From positions 1 to 11,225 of the forward strand of contig JAFYMJ010000200.1 of assembly GCA_017556665.1 (NCBI GenBank): a DNA stretch of 11,225 nucleotides, written 5' to 3'. Below are positions 1 through 6,305 of the stretch, one piece after another. Within the stretch, counting starts at the first letter, position 1; each line of letters begins with the position of its first letter. The stretch is from Bacteroidales bacterium. GTDB taxonomy: Bacteria > Bacteroidota > Bacteroidia > Bacteroidales > UBA932. The notes under the pieces are model-generated. The model was not told the origin of the DNA. It worked only from the letters and a program-made list of their open reading frames with translations, and ran no database searches. The position numbers were made by a program, and so were the translations under genes.

Positions 1-221
1 AAATCCCATACTCTTTTTCCTGTATTGTGGTCATTGTATTTGTCGGGAACAGGAAGTGCCTCAAAAGATGCTTTAATGACATCTGCCTTATCAATAGAGC
101 CGTCATTGAACATCATAATACAAAGAGAATTTCTTTGTATGTCAGATTTTACACCATCTCTTTTTTGTGCCACCAATGATACTGACACCATAAGAGCCAA
201 GATTACAAATAGTTTTTTCAT
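1..221 (-). CDS. Secreted protein of unknown function (N-terminal part only)
   Basis: This gene runs off the left edge of the window, so only its first 73 codons are visible. It starts MKKLFVILALMVSVSLVAQ, a classical Sec signal peptide with a KK n-region, a hydrophobic core and a likely cleavage near VAQ-KR. The mature part begins KRDGVKSDIQRNSLCIMMFN and continues with a polar stretch, with no transmembrane segment or catalytic motif in view. I do not recognise the family and assign no function. The protein is probably periplasmic or exported. The start is supported by the signal peptide and by a near-perfect promoter about 65-95 bp upstream. It lies 100 bp downstream of metH on the same strand but seems to be transcribed separately. 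Confidence 0.75.
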   Translation of the reverse strand, partial: MKKLFVILALMVSVSLVAQKRDGVKSDIQRNSLCIMMFNDGSIDKADVIKASFEALPVPDKYNDHNTGKRVWD

Positions 222-286
222 AGTGTTTTTGGTTTTTAAGTTTTTATTTTTGTTTCAATTTAATTTCATCAAAACATAAGTTCCTT

Positions 287-317
287 CAAAGTTAGAAAAT
301 ATATTTCCTATATCAAA
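287..317 (-). promoter_or_regulatory. Bacteroidota-type promoter for the partial secreted-protein gene
   Basis: On the minus strand there is a -33 element TTTG (317-314), a 19-nt spacer and a -7 element TAACTTTG (294-287). This matches the Bacteroidota sigma consensus TTTG / TAnnTTTG with the usual spacing. The expected transcription start is near 281, giving a leader of about 60 nt before the ATG at 221. The promoter lies just past the metH stop codon, so the downstream gene need not depend on metH read-through. I see no hairpin terminator for metH in 222-321. Confidence 0.7.
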
Positions 318-321
318 GGAA

Positions 322-3300
322 TTAAACTCCAAAATACTCTGCCTCAGGATGTGATACAATCAGACCACATATTGCTGTTGTTGGGATAATGGCAAACGAA
401 TCTGTCAGTTCTACACCTATTTTTTCTGTAGCACCCAATACATCAAAAGCCACCTTCTTAAGTTTGTGATCTGGGCATGCAGGATATCCGAACGATGGTC
501 TTATAGTTTTTTGACCCATAGATATTTTTGAATCCATCCATGTTGCAAGGGCATCTGTAAGCCTTGCACACACACTGTACCTCAACAGATATTCAAAAGA
601 TTTGGAGTCTAGCTCGCCTTTCCTTAGATCCTCAACCTTTACTACAAATACTCCCACTTTTGATACTTTTTTATCGGCTGAAGGTGCTTTCCTGAATCCA
701 TTCTCACCAAAGTATGGGAAATAATCTGCAACAGACCTGTACCCGCTTCCTTTCTTTAGTTGTCTAGGCATTTCAAACTCCCCAACAACTTTTCTCCCCT
801 CTGGATTGCACTCTGCATAATGCACCTTTGCATCAGCAGTACCATTCTGCTCCTCTTCTAAAGTAGTCTTTACATTCTCAAAAAGGAGAATGACATCTTT
901 ATTATCCTTTACTGTGGCAACCGCATCATAAAACTCAACAAGTGCCTGAGCCTTATATTCTCCCCCCACTACAGCACTTGCCAGAAGTTCTGTTGCCTGC
1001 TCATAAAGTTTCTCTGCCTCCTGGCCCTTTTTGGAATCATCGCCGTACATTATTTGGGCAAAAGTTCCTTTGAATCCCCAGAAATTCAAGAATGCAGTCC
1101 AGTCTATATACTGAACGAGCTCTCCTATGTTCACATCCTTTGCCAACAGGTTATTCTCCCCATAACCAGATACTTGTACAAAACTGTCGGCTGAGTATAC
1201 AGGAGCTTCTTTCCTTGCCTCAGATGGTGTTACAAACTCTTCATTACGGGAATAGTATGCATTAGATATTTTCTCCTGTTCATCTTTTATCTCCCTCTCA
1301 AACATCTCCTGTTCCCCTGCAGATATGGCTGCTAGATACTTTTTGCATATAAGTGCGGTTCTGCTGGCATCCCCTCCATATATTACGCAACCACTGTATA
1401 GCGGTGCCAATTTTACAGCAACATATACAGATGAAACAGTTGCACCTCCAACTATAACCGGAATCAGACGCCCAACTTTTGCAATCATTTCATCTCTCCT
1501 TTCCTGCAACATCTGGCATAAGAGTTCCATTTGCTGCAAAGAAGGGGTAATGAGACCACTTGCACCAATAAACGATGCTTTTTGCTGTATTGCTGTATCT
1601 ACAATCTCTTTTATGTCTACCATCACACCCAAGTCCACAACCTCCATATTGTTGCATCCAAGAACAATGGACACTATATTCTTTCCAATGTCATGCACAT
1701 CACCCTTAACTGTTGCCATAACAATCTTGCTGGCTCTCCCCTCTTTTTCTCCATTAGGTTGGCTCTCTATATACGGCTGAAGAATCTCAACAGCACTCTT
1801 TATCACTTTTGCACTCTTAACAACCTGCGGCAAGAACATTTTCCCCTCTCCAAAAAGATTTCCAACTTTATCCATTCCTGCCATCAGTGGCCCCTCAATT
1901 ACTTTAACTGCAGACTCCAGATCCCTTAAAGCCTCCATTACATCTGTCTGCAAATATTCAGTAATTCCTTTTACCAAAGCATACTCCAACCTTTTCCCAT
2001 ACCCCTCTTCTCTCCATTTTAACTTTTCTCCATCAACAGCCTTCCCTTCCATTTTAGCCTCTTTTGCAACTGTCTCTTTCTCTTTAATTACCCCTGCCAA
2101 TTCAACAAGAGCCTCTGTTGCAGATTCATATTTATCTGCATCATCTCCTAAAATTGAAATATCATTAAGGACAACAGCCTCAACCCTCTTAAGCAATTGC
2201 GGTTCTATATTGTCATAAATCTGAAGCATAGAAGGATTTACAATAGCCATATCCAATCCAGCTGCTATTGCATGATACAAAAAGACAGAGTGCATAGCCT
2301 CCCTAACAGTATTGTTACCTCTAAACGAGAAAGATAGATTTGATACTCCTCCAGAAGTTTTTGCTCCAGGAAGATTTTCTTTAATCCATTTTACCGCATT
2401 GATATAATCAACTGCATAGTTGTTATGCTCTGCAATTCCTGTGGCCACAGTCAGAATATTACAATCAAAAATAATATCAGACGGGCTAAATTTCACCTTG
2501 TTTACCAACAAATCATAAGCCCTTTTGCAAATCTCTATTTTTCTGTTGAAAGTTACAGCCTGCCCCCTCTCATCAAAAGCCATTACAATTACCGCAGCTC
2601 CAAAATTCCTTATAATCTCAGCTTTTCTTATGAATTCCTCTTCTCCCTCCTTAAGGCTTATAGAGTTTACCACCCCTTTACCCATACAGTTCTCCAAACC
2701 TGCAACAACGCACTCCCAATTTGAAGAATCAATCATATAAGGGACTTTGGCTATATCAGGGTCTGTATTTATATACCTTACAAAGTTCTCCATCTGGGCA
2801 GCACCATCCAACATGGCATCATCCATATTTATATCTATAATGGTTGCACCATCCTCAATCTGCTTTCTTGCAATATCTGCCGCTGCCACATACTCCTTCT
2901 CTCTAATCAGTCTGGCAAATTTTGCACTTCCAGCCACATTTGTCCTCTCACCCACATTTACAAAATTATTTACCTTCCTATTCACCAAAAGAGATTCCAA
3001 ACCACTCAAATGCAAATTGTCCAAATTTTTGTCGGCCGACAATGAATCTACATATTTTCTTGGATCACACCCTTTTACAGCCTCAGCCACAGCCTTAATA
3101 TGTTCTGGAGTTGTACCACAGCATCCCCCTGCTATATTTATCATCCCCTTCCCCGACAAATTTCTGATGCACTCAGCTGTATATTCAGGCAGCTCATCAT
3201 ATTTTCCCATAGCATTAGGCAATCCGGCATTAGGATAAATGCTTACAGCACAATCAATCCACCCTAGTTGCTCTATAAATGGAGCAAGATCCTTTGCTCC

Positions 3301-4032
3301 AAAAGAACAGTTCAAGCCAAACGAAACTATTGGAAATTGGGATATGGCATAATAAAGGGCATCCAGTTTGGAACCTTGCAGCAATCTTCCCCCTTTGTCA
3401 TTCACCGTAGCGGAAACCATCACAGGGATATTCCAATAACCATCCTTTATTAGAGACCTTTGCTTTAGCACCTGCTCTATAGAATATAAGGCGGCCTTAC
3501 AGTTAAGCACATCATAGACAGTCTCTACAAGCAAAATGTCCACACCACCATCCAATAAAGCATTTACCTGCTCCGTATAAGCAGCAACCATCTCCTTAAA
3601 TCCTACACTTCTCAAATGAGGAGTATTCATATCATCTGCCATTGACAGTGATTTTACACTTGGCCCCATGCTGCCTGCAACCCAAACTCTCCTTGACGCA
3701 GAATCTGCAACCTTTCTTGCTATTTTTGCACCCTCAAAATTTATCTGATATACCTTGTCCTGACAGTTGTAATCCTTTTGCGAGAATTTGTTTCCACTGA
3801 AAGTATTTGTTGAAATTATATCTGCTCCAGCTGCAATATAGCTATTATGAATCTCCTCTATTACAGATGGTTGGGTAATATTTAGAATATCATTGTTACC
3901 CTTGCCCCCCAAGAAGTCCTCTTGGGTTAAATTATATTGTTGGATGGATGTTCCCATTGCACCATCCAATACCAGAATTCTCTCTTTTAACGCCTCTATA
4001 AACTCACTTCTTGTAACTGTTCTCTTTCCCAT
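322..4032 (-). CDS. metH: Cobalamin-dependent methionine synthase MetH
   Basis: MetH transfers a methyl group from 5-methyl-tetrahydrofolate to homocysteine through a cob(I)alamin/methylcobalamin cofactor, in the cytoplasm. The protein is 1236 residues from the chosen start, close to the 1227 of E. coli, and the full module order is visible. The homocysteine domain has zinc cysteines C242 (FGLNCS) and C304/C305 (GGCCGT). The pterin domain starts around 356 ([10 protein letters not shown]). The B12 cap helices contain MFLPQVV near 732. The B12 domain has DVHDIGK with cobalt-ligand His780. The C-terminal AdoMet activation domain has IDWTAF (Asp977) and [12 protein letters not shown] (1178-1189). 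The ORF is open to a GTG at 4071, but the ATG at 4032 is preferred: a TATCTTTG -7 box at 4080-4073 puts the transcription start near 4068, inside the longer reading. It has its own promoter after the tRNA-His terminator. No cobalamin or SAM riboswitch fits in the roughly 36-nt leader. The activation domain is shortened (see findings). Confidence 0.97.
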   Translation of the reverse strand: MGKRTVTRSEFIEALKERILVLDGAMGTSIQQYNLTQEDFLGGKGNNDILNITQPSVIEEIHNSYIAAGADIISTNTFSGNKFSQKDYNCQDKVYQINFEGAKIARKVADSASRRVWVAGSMGPSVKSLSMADDMNTPHLRSVGFKEMVAAYTEQVNALLDGGVDILLVETVYDVLNCKAALYSIEQVLKQRSLIKDGYWNIPVMVSATVNDKGGRLLQGSKLDALYYAISQFPIVSFGLNCSFGAKDLAPFIEQLGWIDCAVSIYPNAGLPNAMGKYDELPEYTAECIRNLSGKGMINIAGGCCGTTPEHIKAVAEAVKGCDPRKYVDSLSADKNLDNLHLSGLESLLVNRKVNNFVNVGERTNVAGSAKFARLIREKEYVAAADIARKQIEDGATIIDINMDDAMLDGAAQMENFVRYINTDPDIAKVPYMIDSSNWECVVAGLENCMGKGVVNSISLKEGEEEFIRKAEIIRNFGAAVIVMAFDERGQAVTFNRKIEICKRAYDLLVNKVKFSPSDIIFDCNILTVATGIAEHNNYAVDYINAVKWIKENLPGAKTSGGVSNLSFSFRGNNTVREAMHSVFLYHAIAAGLDMAIVNPSMLQIYDNIEPQLLKRVEAVVLNDISILGDDADKYESATEALVELAGVIKEKETVAKEAKMEGKAVDGEKLKWREEGYGKRLEYALVKGITEYLQTDVMEALRDLESAVKVIEGPLMAGMDKVGNLFGEGKMFLPQVVKSAKVIKSAVEILQPYIESQPNGEKEGRASKIVMATVKGDVHDIGKNIVSIVLGCNNMEVVDLGVMVDIKEIVDTAIQQKASFIGASGLITPSLQQMELLCQMLQERRDEMIAKVGRLIPVIVGGATVSSVYVAVKLAPLYSGCVIYGGDASRTALICKKYLAAISAGEQEMFEREIKDEQEKISNAYYSRNEEFVTPSEARKEAPVYSADSFVQVSGYGENNLLAKDVNIGELVQYIDWTAFLNFWGFKGTFAQIMYGDDSKKGQEAEKLYEQATELLASAVVGGEYKAQALVEFYDAVATVKDNKDVILLFENVKTTLEEEQNGTADAKVHYAECNPEGRKVVGEFEMPRQLKKGSGYRSVADYFPYFGENGFRKAPSADKKVSKVGVFVVKVEDLRKGELDSKSFEYLLRYSVCARLTDALATWMDSKISMGQKTIRPSFGYPACPDHKLKKVAFDVLGATEKIGVELTDSFAIIPTTAICGLIVSHPEAEYFGV

Positions 4033-4072
4033 ATCAAAATCTGTTTTTACCCTCAATAATCGTATAGTCACA

Positions 4073-4103
4073 CAAAGATAAAAATTTTAGATATTCATAA
4101 AAG
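4073..4103 (-). promoter_or_regulatory. Predicted metH promoter
   Basis: On the minus strand the -7 element TATCTTTG (4080-4073) fits TAnnTTTG exactly. The -33 region is weaker: a T-rich run (CTTTT, about 4103-4099) at 18-19 nt spacing in place of TTTG. Expected transcription starts near 4068, which supports translation from the ATG at 4032. The element sits directly behind the T-tract of the tRNA-His terminator, so metH is read as an independent unit. Confidence 0.55.
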
Positions 4104-4108
4104 CGAAT

Positions 4109-4143
4109 AAAAAAAGGAGTCGTCCATTTCTGAACAACTCCTT
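4109..4143 (-). terminator. Rho-independent terminator of tRNA-His
   Basis: Read on the minus strand, arm GGAGTTGTTC (4141-4132) pairs over 10 bp, including two G-U pairs, with GGACGACTCC (4125-4116) across a 6-nt loop. It is followed by a run of seven T (4115-4109). Two A-T pairs extend the base into 4143/4142 and 4115/4114. The stem starts within two bases of the tRNA discriminator base, so it clearly terminates the tRNA transcript. Confidence 0.88.
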
Positions 4144-4144
4144 G

Positions 4145-4219
4145 GGTGAATGATGGGGGTCGAACCCACGACCTCTGGTGCCACAAACCAGCGCTCTAAC
4201 CAACTGAGCTACAATCACC
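4145..4219 (-). tRNA. tRNA-His (anticodon GTG)
   Basis: The sequence folds as a tRNA. It has acceptor GTGATTG, D-arm GCTC/GAGC, anticodon stem CTGGT/ACCAG around loop TTGTGGC (anticodon GTG, His), a 5-nt variable region and T-arm GTGGG/CCCAT around TTCGACC. The 3' acceptor strand is CATTCAC, followed by discriminator C73. The extra 5' G that marks tRNA-His (G-1) is encoded at 4219 and can face C73. The 3' CCA is not fully encoded: after C73 the genome reads CAA, so CCA must be added by the nucleotidyltransferase. Acceptor pair 5-68 is a T-T mismatch (see findings), and 49-65 is a G-T wobble. Confidence 0.97.
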
Positions 4220-4225
4220 ATGTTT

Positions 4226-4250
4226 TCCGTTAAGATTTCTCTCAAACGGA
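4226..4250 (-). repeat. Inverted repeat in the tRNA-His 5' leader
   Basis: On the minus strand TCCGTT (4250-4245) and AACGGA (4231-4226) are perfect 6-nt inverted arms. A further GAG/CTT stack can form inside if one T is bulged out. The predicted hairpin sits between the tRNA transcription start and the tRNA 5' end, 6 nt before G-1. It could help position RNase P processing of the leader, or it may be fortuitous. It has no T-tract on this strand and is not a terminator. Confidence 0.45.
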
Positions 4251-4253
4251 CTG

Positions 4254-4284
4254 CAAAGATACATGTTTTTTTATATCCTGCAAT
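4254..4284 (-). promoter_or_regulatory. Predicted tRNA-His promoter
   Basis: On the minus strand there is a -33 ATTG (4284-4281), a 19-nt spacer and a -7 TATCTTTG (4261-4254). This is one mismatch from the Bacteroidota consensus pair. Expected transcription starts near 4248, about 30 nt ahead of the tRNA. Confidence 0.65.
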
Positions 4285-4377
4285 AATTTTTTAATTTTTT
4301 TAATCTAATTTTTGAATAACCCCGGCTTCTCAACAGATTTTTATTAAATAAATTGCACTTTAAGAGCAAAATTTTTA

Positions 4378-4385
4378 TAAATTTG
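4378..4385 (+). promoter_or_regulatory. Predicted -7 box of the carboxyltransferase gene
   Basis: TAAATTTG fits TAnnTTTG and lies 54 nt before the ATG at 4440. The best -33 candidate is a TTG at 4353-4355, 22 nt upstream, which is a little too far. The resulting leader of about 49 nt is very A/T-rich, with no Shine-Dalgarno motif, as is common for well-expressed Bacteroidota genes. The region 4262-4439 between the two divergent units otherwise holds no gene that I can see. Confidence 0.5.
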
Positions 4386-4439
4386 TAGACTTTATAATAG
4401 AAACAATTTTAATTAAACAATAAACAACGTTATTTATTT

Positions 4440-6221
4440 ATGGCACGCGAAATTAAATTCTCTCTTTTGTATAGAGATATGTGGCAATCATCTGGAAAGT
4501 ATGTTCCAATGGTTCACCAACTTAAACAAATTGCCCCAGTTATTATTGACATGGGTTGTTTTGATAGAGTTGAGACAAATGGTGGTGCTTTTGAGCAAGT
4601 AAACCTTCTATTTGGAGAGAACCCTAACAAAGCTGTAAGAGAGTGGACAGCACCTTTCAACAAAGTGGGTATTCAAACACACATGCTAGAGCGTGGTCTT
4701 AATGCTCTTAGAATGAACCCAGTTCCAGAGGATGTTCGTTTCTTGATGTACAAAGTTAAAGCTAAACAAGGAACCAACATTGCAAGATCTTTCTGCGGTC
4801 TTAACGACCATAGAAACCTAAAAGGTTCAGTTATTGGAGCTAAAAAAGGAGGAATGATCTCTCAAGTAGCTTTGAGTATCACATATTCTCCAGTACACAC
4901 TGTAGAGTACTACATGGGAATAGTTGACAAAGTTGTTGAGTATGGTTGTGATGAGATCTGTCTAAAAGATATGGCAGGTATTGGCCGTCCAGCATTCCTT
5001 GGCAGATTAACTAACGAGATTAAAACCAAATATCCTCATATTAAAGTTCAATATCACGGTCACTCAGGCCCTGGTTTCTCAGTTGCTTCTATGTTAGAGG
5101 TTGCAAGAGCTGGTGCAGACTATATTGACGTTGCAATGGAGCCACTTTCATGGGGTAAGATTCACCCAGATGTAATTACCATCCAAGCAATGTTGAAAGA
5201 TGCAGGCTTCTTGGTAAAAGACATTAACATGGATGCTTACATGGAGGCAAGAAGATTGACTCAAACATTCATTGATGACTATCTAGGATACTTTATTGAG
5301 CCAACCAACTACCAATGTTCATCATTACTTGTAGGTTGCGGTCTTCCTGGCGGTATGATGGGTTCAATGATGGCAGACCTAAAAGGTTTCCACGGTGCAA
5401 TTAACATGTCACTAAGAAATCAAGGCAAGAAAGAGGTTACTCTTAACGAGCTTGCAGTTATGCTATTCCAAGAGGTTGAGTATGTATGGCCTAGATTAGG
5501 TTACCCACCACTAGTAACTCCATTCAGCCAATATGTTAAGAATACTGCACTAATGAACTTGATGCATACTCTTAAAGGTGAGCCTAGATGGAAGACAATT
5601 GACAAAGATACAATGAACATGATCTTAGGTAAGACAGGTACACTTCCTGGCAAACTTGCTCCAGAGATTATTGAGATTGTTAAAGAGAAAGGTTTGGAGT
5701 TCTACACTGGCAACCCACAAGACGAGTTCCCTAACGAGCTTCCTAAGTTTGAGCAAATGATGAAAGAAGAGGGTTGGGACAGAGGTCAAGACGATGAGGA
5801 ATTGTTCGAGTTTGCAATGCACGAGCGTCAATATAGAGATTACAAGAGCGGTATTGCTAAAAAACGCTTTGAGACAGATCTTGAGGCTGCTAAAGCAAAA
5901 GCTGGTGCTCCTATTATTGTTACTCGTCCAGTTGTTGAGATGCCTAAGTTTGACATTGATGAGTATGTTGCAAAATATCCTAATGCAAAACCTATCCAAT
6001 CACCAGTTAAGGGTAGCGTTATTTGGCAATATGATGTTGCAGACAAATCAACTGCTCCAAACATTGGTACAGAGTTCAAACAAGATGCTCCAATCTGCTA
6101 CGTTGAGGCATTCTTTGGACCACAAGAAGTTAAATCTCCTATTACAGGCCGCATAGTTGCAATTTGCGCTAAACAAGGTGACAAAGTAGAGAAGGGAGAG
6201 ATTCTTGGATTTATTGAGTAA
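4440..6221 (+). CDS. Carboxyltransferase / oxaloacetate decarboxylase alpha (pyruvate carboxylase subunit B)-like protein with a biotinyl-like domain lacking the biotin lysine
   Basis: This 593-residue protein belongs to the HMGL-like TIM-barrel carboxyltransferases (OadA, PycB, transcarboxylase 5S), which move CO2 between biotin and a keto acid such as oxaloacetate or pyruvate. Barrel landmarks are RDMWQS (12-17, metal Asp13), LERGLN (83-88), GLND (120-123), CLKDMAG (174-180, Lys176 as the expected carbamylated ligand) and YHGH (205-208, two metal His). The conserved PYC/OADA region follows (GLPGGMMG at 301-308, YPPLVTPFSQ at 355-364). A charged linker (about 440-515) leads to a terminal biotinyl-like domain beginning IQSPVKGSV (519-527) and ending DKVEKGEILGFIE. 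That domain contains EAFFGPQEV (556-564) where biotinylated proteins have EAMKM, so no target lysine is present. The RDxHQS motif also has Trp for His. The ATG gives a compact in-frame N-terminus, and a strong terminator follows. No membrane beta or gamma subunit lies nearby. The substrate is unknown. Confidence 0.85.
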   Translation: MAREIKFSLLYRDMWQSSGKYVPMVHQLKQIAPVIIDMGCFDRVETNGGAFEQVNLLFGENPNKAVREWTAPFNKVGIQTHMLERGLNALRMNPVPEDVRFLMYKVKAKQGTNIARSFCGLNDHRNLKGSVIGAKKGGMISQVALSITYSPVHTVEYYMGIVDKVVEYGCDEICLKDMAGIGRPAFLGRLTNEIKTKYPHIKVQYHGHSGPGFSVASMLEVARAGADYIDVAMEPLSWGKIHPDVITIQAMLKDAGFLVKDINMDAYMEARRLTQTFIDDYLGYFIEPTNYQCSSLLVGCGLPGGMMGSMMADLKGFHGAINMSLRNQGKKEVTLNELAVMLFQEVEYVWPRLGYPPLVTPFSQYVKNTALMNLMHTLKGEPRWKTIDKDTMNMILGKTGTLPGKLAPEIIEIVKEKGLEFYTGNPQDEFPNELPKFEQMMKEEGWDRGQDDEELFEFAMHERQYRDYKSGIAKKRFETDLEAAKAKAGAPIIVTRPVVEMPKFDIDEYVAKYPNAKPIQSPVKGSVIWQYDVADKSTAPNIGTEFKQDAPICYVEAFFGPQEVKSPITGRIVAICAKQGDKVEKGEILGFIE

Positions 6222-6240
6222 TTCAATTTTCAAATAATAC

Positions 6241-6280
6241 AAACCTCACCTACATTCATTATGCAGGTGGGGTTTTATTG
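6241..6280 (+). terminator. Rho-independent terminator after the carboxyltransferase gene
   Basis: AAACCTCACCT (6241-6251) pairs over 11 bp, with one T-G pair, with AGGTGGGGTTT (6265-6275). The 13-nt loop may close further with CAT/ATG. TTTTATTGTATTT follows. It begins 19 nt after the stop codon and isolates the upstream gene from the next one. An upstream ATG at 6261 lies in the loop and is not a credible start. Confidence 0.88.
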
Positions 6281-6305
6281 TATTTATCAGCACAAACTAA
6301 AGTAT

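Noticed and set aside
25..279. 84-codon plus-strand frame at the left edge
   Set aside because: It is antisense to the signal-peptide gene and overlaps its promoter; its C-terminus is a Phe-rich product of AT-rich intergenic DNA.
1325..3238. Open plus-strand frames inside metH (such as 1325-1780, 1531-1929, 2747-3238)
   Set aside because: They lie antisense to a fully conserved coding sequence, have no recognisable protein features, and are explained by low stop-codon density opposite metH.
4033..4071. N-terminal extension of metH to a GTG at 4071
   Set aside because: The predicted -7 box (4080-4073) places the transcription start at or inside this extension, and family MetH proteins begin near the MGKRTV region, so the ATG at 4032 is better.
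4033..4108. Cobalamin or SAM riboswitch upstream of metH
   Set aside because: The leader between the predicted start and the ATG is about 36 nt, and the region before it is occupied by the tRNA terminator. There is no room for an aptamer and no B12-box-like sequence was seen.
6261..6305. ATG at 6261 as start of the MG2 protein
   Set aside because: It lies in the loop of the upstream terminator and would put 15 extra residues before a normal signal peptide that starts at 6306.
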